This document shows positions 1-8,484 of a stretch of DNA of 12,978 nt, in pieces. The position numbers and the translations under genes were made by a program. The stretch's first letter is position 1. Each line of letters begins with the position of its first letter. Origin of the DNA: Massilia sp. (lineage in GTDB: Bacteria; Pseudomonadota; Gammaproteobacteria; Burkholderiales; Burkholderiaceae_D); NCBI GenBank assembly GCA_028291845.1, contig JAQGNM010000079.1, positions 1 to 12,978 of the forward strand, given 5' to 3'. The notes beneath the pieces were generated by a model. The model was not told the DNA's origin and did no database searches. It saw only the letters and a list, made by a program, of their open reading frames with translations.

Positions 1-270
1 GAGATCGGCCGCGCCGGATTCAACGACGCCATCGCCCACTTGCTGGCCAGCATCGACAGCACCGTGGTGCGCATGCTTGCCGACGCCCAGGTGGCGCCGC
101 AACAGGTCGACACCGTGTTTTTCACCGGCGGATCGAGCGGCGTGCTGGCCCTGCGCGAACGCATCGGCCGTCTGCTGCCCGCGGCAAACAAGGTCGAGGG
201 CGATCTGTTCGGCAGCATCGGCAGCGGCCTGGCGATCGACGCCGTCCGCAAGTTCGGGCCGGCCGCATGA
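1..270 (+). CDS. Hsp70-family (YegD-like) protein, 3' end only
   Basis: The reading frame is open from the first base and ends at the TGA at 268-270, giving the last 89 residues of a protein whose start lies outside the window. The stretch VFFTGGSSGVLALRERI matches the phosphate/adenosine-binding segment near the end of the Hsp70/actin ATPase fold, in the form typical of YegD-like chaperone homologues. The following GSIGSGLAIDA is the family's last conserved block, and the protein stops about 9 residues later. No peptide-binding domain of the DnaK type follows, so this is an ATPase-domain-only Hsp70 relative. Its client and cellular role are unknown. The stop overlaps the start of the exonuclease gene (ATGA, 267-270), so the two are probably co-transcribed and translationally coupled. 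The family call is firm; the exact subfamily is inferred. Confidence 0.8.
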   Translation, partial: EIGRAGFNDAIAHLLASIDSTVVRMLADAQVAPQQVDTVFFTGGSSGVLALRERIGRLLPAANKVEGDLFGSIGSGLAIDAVRKFGPAA

Positions 271-926
271 GCGTCTTCGACCGCCCGATCGTCATGCTCG
301 ACTTCGAGACCACCGGCTTGTCGCCCGTGATGGGCGACCGCATCACCGAAGTGGCGGCGCTGCGCATCGTCGACGGCGTCGTCATCGAGCGTTACGTTTC
401 CCTGATCAATTGCGATGCGCGTATTCCCAGTTTTATCACCGGCCTGACCGGCATTACCCAGGCCATGGTCGACGCCGCCCCGCCGGTGCGCAAGGTGATT
501 CCGGAACTGCTTGATTTTATCGGCTCGGACACCCTGTCGGCGCACAACGCCAGCTTCGACGAGAAATTTCTCAAGGCGGAGGCCGGGCGCCTCGACCTGG
601 CGCCCGCCCACCAGGCGCTGGTGTGTTCGCTGAAACTGTCGCGCAGGCTGTTTCCCGGCATGCCAAGCTATAAATTGGGCGCGCTGTCGCGTCAGCTGGG
701 GCTGGCGTTCCGCAGCGCCGCCCACCGTGCCGAGGCCGATGCCGAAGTGGGCGCGCAATTGCTGGTGCACATCGCGCGCCACTTGCATGGCGCGGTCGGC
801 GTCAGCCCGGTGGAGTCGTCCCTGCTGGTGTCGGTCAACAAGCTGGCCGCCGCCAAGGTGCCGGCATTTCTCGGCAAATACGCCGCCGAGAAAATGCCGC
901 CACCGCTGCCGACCACAACGCCTTAA
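267..926 (+). CDS. DEDDh 3'-5' exonuclease (DnaQ/PolC epsilon-like)
   Basis: This 219-residue protein belongs to the DnaQ-like exonuclease superfamily, which removes nucleotides from 3' ends using two metal ions. All five active-site residues can be read. Exo I is LDFETTG (Asp12, Glu14), Exo II is AHNASFDEKF (Asp98), and Exo III is HRAEADAE (His153, Asp158), the DEDDh subtype. The exonuclease domain covers about residues 7-172. The remaining C-terminal 45 residues are Ala/Pro-rich and show no polymerase, BRCT, GIY-YIG or UvrC-like domain, so this is a small free-standing nuclease. Whether it acts as a proofreading subunit, in repair or on RNA cannot be told from sequence. The ATG overlaps the stop of the Hsp70-like gene and has no strong ribosome site of its own, consistent with coupling. 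A strong terminator lies 21 bases after the stop. Confidence 0.88.
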   Translation: MSVFDRPIVMLDFETTGLSPVMGDRITEVAALRIVDGVVIERYVSLINCDARIPSFITGLTGITQAMVDAAPPVRKVIPELLDFIGSDTLSAHNASFDEKFLKAEAGRLDLAPAHQALVCSLKLSRRLFPGMPSYKLGALSRQLGLAFRSAAHRAEADAEVGAQLLVHIARHLHGAVGVSPVESSLLVSVNKLAAAKVPAFLGKYAAEKMPPPLPTTTP

Positions 927-947
927 AAGCAATTGCTCCTGCTTTAG

Positions 948-973
948 AAAACCCGCCACGGCGGGTTTTTTTT
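948..973 (+). terminator. Rho-independent terminator after the exonuclease gene
   Basis: AAAACCCGCC (948-957) is perfectly complementary to GGCGGGTTTT (960-969), and the T-run continues to 973. The nominal loop is two bases; opening the closing C-G pair gives a four-base CACG loop. A GC-rich stem running into eight T's is the classic intrinsic terminator, so it should end the Hsp70-like/exonuclease transcript. Confidence 0.9.
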
Positions 974-1202
974 GCGTCGCGGCGCGCCTGGCATGCGCAC
1001 GATTGTGCGCGCTCAAACGGCGGCTACCGGTGGCGAGTTATATTTTTGGCAATATCGAACTGTGCTCTTGCTGCCTCGTCGTTGCGCTCGCGTTGCGTCC
1101 GGCTTGCTTTTACGACCTTTTCATCTCTTTCACCGCCTTGCAGGCTTCAAAGAACCCGCTTAGCGATTGCCTTCATCGGGGCCAGTGCGCCGGAGGATCA
1201 GC
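974..1202. other. Intergenic region upstream of the Sel1 gene
   Basis: This stretch of 229 bases lies between the terminator and the Sel1 gene. I see no convincing gene here: the open frames that cross it lack ribosome sites and conserved motifs. There are AT-rich hexamers around 1038-1051 (TATATT, then TTGGCA), but no -35/-10 pair with acceptable spacing, so I do not place a promoter. The promoter of the Sel1 gene probably lies in this stretch. Confidence 0.5.
1192..1197 (+). promoter_or_regulatory. Ribosome binding site that fixes the Sel1 protein start
   Basis: GGAGGA, 5 bases before the ATG at 1203. It decides against the in-frame upstream TTG at 1167. Confidence 0.8.
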
Positions 1203-2597
1203 ATGCAGCGCCAAAAAGTCAGCCGCGACAGCTACCAGAGCTTTCTCTGGTTCCGCCGCGCCGCCGAGGCCGGTGACGCCTATGCCCAGTTCAACCTCGG
1301 CCTGATCTACCGAAAAGGCGAAATCGTCGAGCGCGACGACGCCGCCGCCTTCGCCTGGCTCGAAAAAGCCGCCCTGCAGGGCCTGGCGTTCGCGCAGAAC
1401 CATCTCGGCGCCCTGTATTACAAGGGCCACGGGGTGGCGCGCGACGATGCCGCCGCCGCCCACTGGTTCGGCCGTGCCGCCGCGCAAGGCGACGCCTCGG
1501 CCCAGCAAAACCTGGGACAACTGTACCGCAAGGGCCGCGGCGTCGGCCAGTGCGACATCACCGCGCTGGGCTGGTACTACAAGGCGGCCGAGCAGAACGT
1601 GGCGAGCGCGCAAAATCTGCTGGGCGAATGCTATCTGGAAGGCCGTGGCAGCTGCGTCAACTTTCCACTGGCCATGGCGTGGTTTCGCAAGGCGGCATTG
1701 CTGGGCGATGCGCAGGCGCAGCTGCACCTGGGCTTGATGTATCAGCAAGGAATGGGCGTGCCGCCCAGCGAATCGCAGGCGCTGTGCTGGTTCCGCCAGG
1801 CCGCCGCCCAGGGCGTGGCCGCCGCGCAGCGCGAACTGGGCATCGCCTACATCGATGGCGCCGGGGTGCGGGTCGAGCCGCTGCGGGCCGCCGCCTGGCT
1901 GCAGCGGGCCGCCGCGCAGGGCGACAGCAGCGCCCAGTATCGCCTGGCGGTGCTGATCGCCAGCGGCCGCGGCGTCAGAAGCGGCGACAGCGAGGCCGAC
2001 GATGCCGCGGCCCTCGAGTGGCTGCGCCGCGCCGGCGAACACGGTCATGTCGACGCCCAGATCCGCCTGGGCACCATGTACGCCGACGGCTGCGGGGTGG
2101 CGCGCGACGCGGCTGCCGCGCTCGGCTGGTTCGAGCGCGCCGCCGCACAAGGCGCGCCGACCGCGCAATTTCACCTGGGCCTGATGCATGCCAACGGCCG
2201 CGGGGTGGCGGTCGACGACGCGGCCGCTGCCCGCTGGTACCGGCTGGCGGCCGAGCAGGGCAATGCCGACGCCCAGAACAACCTGGGCGTGCTGCACGCC
2301 GAAGGGCGCGGGGTGGCGCGCGACGACTTGCTGGCCGTCTACTGGTACCGCCAGGCCGCCGAGCGCAACCATCCGCTCGGCCAGTACAACCTCGGCAGCA
2401 TGATCGAGCAGGGCCGCGGCGCCCCCCGCGACGGCGTGCTGGCGTACATGTGGATGCTGCTGGCGGCCGCCAATGGCGACGAGCATGCCAGTAGCGCCAA
2501 GAGCAGCATCGGCCGCACCCTGAGTCCGTCGGAGATCGGCCGGGCGCTGGATATGTTTCACCAATGGCAAGTCGAGCGGGGCTCGCTGTCGCAGTAA
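1203..2597 (+). CDS. Sel1-like repeat (TPR-like) protein, 11 repeats
   Basis: This 464-residue protein is almost entirely Sel1-like repeats: an N-terminal half-repeat (about residues 11-25), then eleven units of about 36 residues (26-426), then a 38-residue tail. The core of each unit is AQ..LG..Y..G.GV..D...A..WF..AA.QG. Unit 7 carries a 5-residue insertion (around SGDSE). Sel1 repeats form paired-helix solenoids used for protein-protein contacts; no catalytic domain, signal peptide or membrane segment is visible, so a cytoplasmic scaffold or adaptor is likely. I chose the ATG at 1203 because GGAGGA (1192-1197) sits 5 bases upstream; an in-frame TTG at 1167 has no such site. The gene stands alone, between an upstream terminator and a downstream hairpin. 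Its partner and pathway are unknown. It ends with two stops in a row (TAATAA). Confidence 0.88.
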   Translation: MQRQKVSRDSYQSFLWFRRAAEAGDAYAQFNLGLIYRKGEIVERDDAAAFAWLEKAALQGLAFAQNHLGALYYKGHGVARDDAAAAHWFGRAAAQGDASAQQNLGQLYRKGRGVGQCDITALGWYYKAAEQNVASAQNLLGECYLEGRGSCVNFPLAMAWFRKAALLGDAQAQLHLGLMYQQGMGVPPSESQALCWFRQAAAQGVAAAQRELGIAYIDGAGVRVEPLRAAAWLQRAAAQGDSSAQYRLAVLIASGRGVRSGDSEADDAAALEWLRRAGEHGHVDAQIRLGTMYADGCGVARDAAAALGWFERAAAQGAPTAQFHLGLMHANGRGVAVDDAAAARWYRLAAEQGNADAQNNLGVLHAEGRGVARDDLLAVYWYRQAAERNHPLGQYNLGSMIEQGRGAPRDGVLAYMWMLLAAANGDEHASSAKSSIGRTLSPSEIGRALDMFHQWQVERGSLSQ

Positions 2598-2598
2598 T

Positions 2599-2630
2599 AA
2601 CGACGGCGTGCGGGCCGGTCGTTGTATTTT
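2599..2630 (+). terminator. Probable terminator hairpin after the Sel1 gene
   Basis: AACGAC (2599-2604) pairs perfectly with GTCGTT (2618-2623). The stem can extend inward through GGC (2605-2607) with GCC (2614-2616) if one G is bulged, leaving a GTGCGG loop. The T-rich tail TTGTATTTT follows. The tail is interrupted by G and A, so this is weaker than the terminator at 948-973. Confidence 0.45.
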
Positions 2631-2651
2631 GGCGGAAACAATAAATTCTCG

Positions 2652-2679
2652 TTGGAATATTTCTATATCGCACTATAGT
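2652..2679 (+). promoter_or_regulatory. Candidate sigma70 promoter of the cupredoxin / c-di-GMP gene pair
   Basis: A -35-like TTGGAA (2652-2657) and a -10-like TATAGT (2674-2679, 5 of 6 consensus bases) are 16 bases apart. Transcription would start near 2686, giving a leader of about 50 bases before the ATG at 2735. The region is clearly more AT-rich than its surroundings. This is by inspection only. Confidence 0.55.
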
Positions 2680-2734
2680 TCGCGCCTTTGATGCCGTAAC
2701 ATGGAGAGACCTCGTCCACAAAGTGTTTGTATTC

Positions 2735-3367
2735 ATGAAATTTTTCGCCCGTAGCGCCATCCCGGCCTCCCTTTATGTTGTCGCCATGCTGGCCCAGGCG
2801 TCGAGCCTGGCGGTGACGGTGCAGGACGCGGCCGGCAAGCCGCTGGTCGATACGGTGGTGTTTGCGGAGCAGGAAGGGCTTGCCGCGAAGGCGCCGAAAG
2901 CGGCGGTCATCGAGCAGCGCGGCCTGAAATTTCTGCCCCTGGTGAGCGTGGTGCAGACCGGCGCCACCATCACCTTCCCGAACAACGACAAGGTGCGCCA
3001 CCATATCTACTCGTTTTCGCCCGCCAAGAAGTTCGACCAGAAGCTGTACTCGGGCGTCGCTGCCTCCAGCCAGGTGTTCGACAAGGCAGGCACCGTGGTA
3101 CTCGGCTGCAATATCCACGATCGCATGATCGCCTACGTGAAAGTGGTCGACACGCCGTTCTTCGCCAAGACCGATGCCGATGGCGTGGCCCGCATCGAGC
3201 TGCCGGCCGGGAAATACAAGCTTTCCGCCTGGCATTACAACCAGGCCGCCAACGCCGGCGCCGCCGCCGAGCAGCAGGTGACCGTCAAGGCGGGCGACGC
3301 CGCCACCGCGGCCGGCTACAAGCTGGCCGTCAAGGCCGCGCTCGATGTCGAGGGGTCAGGATACTGA
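2735..3367 (+). CDS. Secreted cupredoxin-like protein ('methylamine utilization protein' family)
   Basis: A 210-residue protein with a signal peptide (about residues 1-25: MKFFARS, then a hydrophobic stretch), so probably periplasmic. The middle resembles plastocyanin: FPNNDKVRHHIYSFS (82-95) supplies the N-terminal His ligand, and GCNIHDRM (124-131) gives Cys125-x2-His128-x2-Met131, the usual ligand loop of a mononuclear copper site. A beta-sandwich segment (about 143-186, TDADGVARIELPAGKYKLSAWH) looks like the carboxypeptidase-regulatory-like fold. Databases often label such proteins 'methylamine utilization protein', but no mau genes lie here, so that name says little. I prefer the ATG at 2735; an in-frame GTG at 2723 is the alternative, and neither has a well-placed ribosome site (GGAGAG at 2703-2708 is far upstream). 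The GGDEF/EAL gene follows 37 bases downstream. Copper binding is inferred from the motif; electron transfer or copper sensing are both possible. Confidence 0.82.
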   Translation: MKFFARSAIPASLYVVAMLAQASSLAVTVQDAAGKPLVDTVVFAEQEGLAAKAPKAAVIEQRGLKFLPLVSVVQTGATITFPNNDKVRHHIYSFSPAKKFDQKLYSGVAASSQVFDKAGTVVLGCNIHDRMIAYVKVVDTPFFAKTDADGVARIELPAGKYKLSAWHYNQAANAGAAAEQQVTVKAGDAATAAGYKLAVKAALDVEGSGY

Positions 3368-3404
3368 TCATGGCGTCGCCAATCCAGCCAGGAGCCGGCG
3401 CGGC

Positions 3405-5849
3405 ATGAAGCTTGGCACCAAATTCGGCATGAAGCCGGGCTTGCGGCCCGGCTTGCGGATCGGCTTCCAGAGCCTGGAAGGAAGGATCGCCACGCTGTTT
3501 CTGTTCCTGATCATCGTCTTGCAGGTGGTCGGGCTGGTGGTGATCCAGAATGGCATCGACAACAGCGCCCGCAACGCCATCGCCACCGAACTGTCCAACG
3601 GCGAAAAAGTGCTGCGCAAGCTGATCGAACAGAACGCCCAAAAGCGGCGTTTTTCCGCCCAGGTGCTGGCGCGCGACACCGGCTTCGTGCAGGCGGTCGG
3701 CAACGACGACAGCGGCGACCAGGAAACCATCCGCTCGGCGCTGGACAACAGCGCGCGCCGCGCGCGCGCTTCGCTGACCATGCTGGTCGACGGCAACCGC
3801 AAGATCAAGGTAAGCAGCGCCGGCGCCGGTCAGCCCGAACTCGACAAGCTGGTGCTGTCGCTGCTCGACCAGGCCGAACAGAACGACGGCGCCAGCGGCA
3901 CCGCGGTGGTCGGCGGGCGGCCGTACCAGGTCATCGTCACCCCGGTCAAGGCGCCGATCACCATCGCCTGGGTGGTAATGGGATTCGCCTTCGACGCCCA
4001 GCTGGCGCGCGACATGAAAGAGCTGTCGGCGCTGGAAGTGGCGATCCTGGCGCGCGGTGCCGACGGCGCCTGGCAGCCGGTCGAGACCACCGTGGCGCCG
4101 GCCGAGACGGCGCAGATCGCCCAGCAGCTGCGGCAGAACCTGTCGCGCACCTTCGACGTCACCCTCTCGGACAGCCGCTACAGCGCGCGCATGGTCGACA
4201 TCGGCCCGGCCGGGGAGGGGCGCGCCAGCGTGATGCTGGCCCGCTCGATCGAAGCGGCTGTCGCCGAATATGCGCGCCTCCAGCGCAGCCTGGTGCTGCT
4301 GACGGTGATCGGTATCATCGCCGGCGCCGTCGCCAGCGTCGTCACCGCCAAGCGCATCGCCCAGCCGCTGCGCGAACTGGCCGGCGTCGCCCATCGCCTG
4401 GAACGGGGCGACTACCGCGCGCAAAAGGGTTTCGAGCGCACCGATGAAATCGGCGCACTGGCCAAGGCCTTCGACAGCATGCGCGACGGTATCGCCAAGC
4501 GCGAGCAGGAAATCCGCCGCCTAGCTTACTGGGACACCCTCACCAACCTGCCCAACCGCGCCCAGTTCGTGATGCTGCTGGGCGAAGCGCTGCTGCAGGC
4601 ACGGCGCCACCAAAGCTCGGTCTACGTCCTGATGATGGACCTGGACCGCTTCAAACATGTCAACGACGTGATGGGGCACAATTTCGGCGATGCCCTGCTG
4701 CGCCAGGTGGCCGGGCGGCTGCAGCTGCAGGTGGTGCAGGCGCATCCTGAAGCGCACATCGCGCGCCTGGGCGGCGACGAATTCGCCGTGCTGATCCCGG
4801 ACGCCGACATGCATACGGTGAAAACCATCGCCGCCGCCATCCTGCACGCGCTCGAACAACCGATGTCGCTCGACGACCAGACCGTCGATATCGGCGCGGG
4901 CCTGGGCATCGCCGGCTACCCGGCGCACAGCGACGACGCCGAAGCGCTGCTGTCGATGGCCGAAGTGGCGATGTACACGGCCAAGCAGAGAAACGACGGC
5001 GCCGTCTACTACGACGCCCTGATCGACAAGTCGAGCGCCAACAGCCTGTCGCTGCTGACGGAGCTGCGCAACGCCATCGAGCGCAACGAATTCCGCCTGC
5101 ACGTGCAGCCGAAGATGAAGCTCGATACGGGCGAGGTGGTGGGCATCGAGTCGCTGGTGCGCTGGGTCCATCCCGAGCGCGGCAACGTGTTCCCCGACGA
5201 ATTCATCCCGTTCGCCGAGCAGACCGGTTTTATCCGCGTGCTCACGCGCTGGGTGCTGGAACAGTCGGCGGCGCTGTGCCGCGACCTGGCCGCCCAGGGC
5301 ATCGATTTGAAGGTGTCGGTGAACCTGTCGACGCGCGACCTGCTGGACCAGGACTTGCCCAACAAATTTTCCGAGATCCTCAAGCGCCACCAGGTCAGCC
5401 CCGCCTCGTTTTGCCTGGAGATCACCGAAAGCGCCATCATGGACGACCCGGTGCGCGCCCAGCAAACCCTGGAGCGCCTGCATGCCATGGGGGTCGACCT
5501 GTCGATCGACGATTTCGGTACCGGCTACTCTTCGCTGGCATACCTGAAGCGCCTGCCGGTGGACGAACTGAAAATCGATAAATCGTTTGTACTGAACATG
5601 GAGAACGATATCGGCGACACCAAGATCGTCCGCTCCACCATCGACCTCGGTCACAACATGGGCTTGCGGGTGGTGGCCGAAGGAATCGAGAGCGAAGCGG
5701 TGTGGCGCTTGCTCGCCGCGCTCGGCTGCGACCAGGGCCAGGGATATTTCATGAGCCGGCCGATCCCCGGCGACAAACTGGCCGCCTGGATCGCCGGCTG
5801 GGTGCCGCCGGTGAGGTCGCCGCTGCCCTACGTCGCCGCGATCGAATAA
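3405..5849 (+). CDS. Membrane c-di-GMP protein: periplasmic sensor-HAMP-GGDEF-EAL
   Basis: 814 residues from the ATG at 3405, which has CAGGAG 10 bases upstream. Order: basic N-terminus (1-20), TM1 (about 28-48), periplasmic region (about 50-293, resembling double-Cache sensors), TM2 (about 296-316), HAMP (about 317-370), GGDEF (about 375-535), EAL (about 555-800). The cyclase signature RLGGDEF is intact (G456-F460). The place of the inhibitory I-site reads HPEA instead of RxxD, so product inhibition is probably lost. The phosphodiesterase residues are kept: Glu582 (ESL variant of EAL), the NLST Asn, Glu672 (EITES), Asp702/Asp703 (DDFGTG), the LKIDK Lys, the AEGIE Glu and the QGYFMSRP Gln. 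Both activities look chemically possible; which one dominates cannot be read from sequence. It lies 37 bases after the cupredoxin gene and probably shares its promoter, suggesting that the periplasmic protein feeds the sensor. Confidence 0.9.
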   Translation: MKLGTKFGMKPGLRPGLRIGFQSLEGRIATLFLFLIIVLQVVGLVVIQNGIDNSARNAIATELSNGEKVLRKLIEQNAQKRRFSAQVLARDTGFVQAVGNDDSGDQETIRSALDNSARRARASLTMLVDGNRKIKVSSAGAGQPELDKLVLSLLDQAEQNDGASGTAVVGGRPYQVIVTPVKAPITIAWVVMGFAFDAQLARDMKELSALEVAILARGADGAWQPVETTVAPAETAQIAQQLRQNLSRTFDVTLSDSRYSARMVDIGPAGEGRASVMLARSIEAAVAEYARLQRSLVLLTVIGIIAGAVASVVTAKRIAQPLRELAGVAHRLERGDYRAQKGFERTDEIGALAKAFDSMRDGIAKREQEIRRLAYWDTLTNLPNRAQFVMLLGEALLQARRHQSSVYVLMMDLDRFKHVNDVMGHNFGDALLRQVAGRLQLQVVQAHPEAHIARLGGDEFAVLIPDADMHTVKTIAAAILHALEQPMSLDDQTVDIGAGLGIAGYPAHSDDAEALLSMAEVAMYTAKQRNDGAVYYDALIDKSSANSLSLLTELRNAIERNEFRLHVQPKMKLDTGEVVGIESLVRWVHPERGNVFPDEFIPFAEQTGFIRVLTRWVLEQSAALCRDLAAQGIDLKVSVNLSTRDLLDQDLPNKFSEILKRHQVSPASFCLEITESAIMDDPVRAQQTLERLHAMGVDLSIDDFGTGYSSLAYLKRLPVDELKIDKSFVLNMENDIGDTKIVRSTIDLGHNMGLRVVAEGIESEAVWRLLAALGCDQGQGYFMSRPIPGDKLAAWIAGWVPPVRSPLPYVAAIE

Positions 5850-5943
5850 GCGGCGCATCGCCGTCAGTTCACCGGCGCGTGCCAACCCCAACACCTTTCC
5901 CCGAGGCGAACGACGATCTGAATCGGGTTTGCGTCCAGAACGG

Positions 5944-5960
5944 GCCTGGCTCCGCCAGGC
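5944..5960. repeat. GC-rich hairpin, perfect 7-bp arms
   Basis: GCCTGGC (5944-5950) and GCCAGGC (5954-5960) are exact inverted copies around a TCC loop. It could help end the upstream transcript, but no T-run follows, so I do not call it a terminator. Confidence 0.5.
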
Positions 5961-5978
5961 GTGTTCACCTGACTATTC

Positions 5979-6008
5979 CAAACAAAAGTAGGGTTTTACT
6001 TTTGTTTG
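5979..6008. promoter_or_regulatory. Perfect 12-bp inverted repeat, candidate operator before the peptidase gene
   Basis: CAAACAAAAGTA (5979-5990) and TACTTTTGTTTG (5997-6008) are exact inverted copies separated by GGGTTT. The arms are AT-rich in a GC-rich genome. A -10-like TAGAAT (6014-6019) begins 6 bases later, with no good -35, so the repeat would cover the -35 and spacer region, as operators often do. As RNA it would form a 12-bp hairpin, but GATGGTTAG follows rather than a T-run, so a terminator is less likely. The binding protein is unknown. Confidence 0.55.
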
Positions 6009-6069
6009 ATGGTTAGAATAGAAGAGGCTCAGCCGCTGGGCCTTCCGACACGCTTTTTCGAGAGACTAT

Positions 6070-8238
<2,169 letters not shown>

Positions 8239-8244
8239 TACGAG

Positions 8245-8284
8245 GGGGGACTGGCACAAGCGAAGCGCAGATGCCTGTCCCATT
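8245..8284 (+). repeat. 40-bp direct repeat, copy 1
   Basis: Identical over 40 bases to 8439-8478. It folds as an imperfect hairpin: GGGACTGGCA (8247-8256) with TGCCTGTCCC (8272-8281), 9 of 10 pairs, around a 15-base loop containing AAGCGAAGCGC. Confidence 0.85.
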
Positions 8285-8382
8285 TGTGCTTTGCTGCAAA
8301 TCAAACATGGGACAGGCACCGTGCGGCGCCTGTCCCATTTATGCTTTGCTGCAAATCAAACATGGGACAGGCACCGTGCGGC
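8273..8382 (+). repeat. 55-bp tandem repeat, two copies
   Basis: 8273-8327 and 8328-8382 are identical except for one base (G at 8286, A at 8341). Each unit carries GCCTGTCCCAT, the small palindrome TTTGC-T-GCAAA and ATGGGACAGGC. Two alternative folds compete: TGCCTGTCCCAT (8272-8283) with ATGGGACAGGCA (8307-8318), or ATGGGACAGGC (8307-8317) with GCCTGTCCCAT (8328-8338). Near-identity suggests a recent duplication. Confidence 0.88.
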
Positions 8383-8438
8383 GCCAGCCCCCCTTTCGCT
8401 TACTTGCATCGCAGTCTTCCGAGCGTCCGCGAATAGCA

Positions 8439-8478
8439 GGGGGACTGGCACAAGCGAAGCGCAGATGCCTGTCCCATT
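8439..8478 (+). repeat. 40-bp direct repeat, copy 2
   Basis: Exact copy of 8245-8284. It lies 6 bases before the stop codon (8485-8487) of the minus-strand regulator gene. Confidence 0.85.
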
Positions 8479-8484
8479 GTTCAA

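Larger units (their letters stand above)
5850..6069. other. Intergenic region between the c-di-GMP gene and the peptidase gene
   Basis: 220 bases without a supported gene. From left to right it holds a small hairpin right after the stop (CGGCG 5851-5855 / CGCCG 5859-5863), a GC-rich hairpin (5944-5960), the perfect 12-bp inverted repeat at 5979-6008, a -10-like TAGAAT (6014-6019) and the ribosome site of the peptidase. Neither GC-rich hairpin is followed by a T-run. Confidence 0.6.
8244..8478. repeat. Palindromic repeat array in the gap between convergent genes
   Basis: The array starts 6 bases after the peptidase stop and ends 6 bases before the stop of the regulator on the other strand. 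It is built from short palindromic modules based on GGGACAGGC / GCCTGTCCC: a 40-bp module at both ends, a 55-bp unit twice in tandem, and about 46 non-repeated bases (8393-8438). The first half is itself bounded by inverted ends (GGGGGGACTGGC from 8244; GCCAGCCCCCC from 8383). This resembles REP/BIME-type intergenic repeats. No coding potential is evident. It may act as a two-way terminator or mRNA-end stabiliser; that role is inferred. Confidence 0.75.

Noticed and set aside
1173..2570. 465-codon open frame on the minus strand opposite the Sel1 gene
   Set aside because: It is the antisense shadow of a GC-rich, periodically repeated gene; its protein is an Ala/Gly/Arg/His/Val-rich repeat with no family motif and no ribosome site. 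The plus strand has clear Sel1 repeats and GGAGGA.
2735..3367. Part of a methylamine dehydrogenase (mau) locus
   Set aside because: Despite the common database label of this family, no mau structural or maturation gene is nearby; the neighbour is a c-di-GMP protein.
4521..5894. 457-codon open frame on the minus strand opposite the GGDEF/EAL gene
   Set aside because: It is antisense to perfectly conserved GGDEF and EAL motifs; its composition (His, Gln, Val, Arg-rich) is typical of reverse-strand shadows in high-GC DNA.
5979..6008. Intrinsic terminator for the c-di-GMP gene
   Set aside because: The stem is AT-rich rather than GC-rich and no T-run follows; an operator or leader hairpin is more likely.
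8244..8478. CRISPR-like array
   Set aside because: The units are tandem without unique spacers of constant length, only two copies exist, and no cas gene is near. Palindromic intergenic repeats explain it better.
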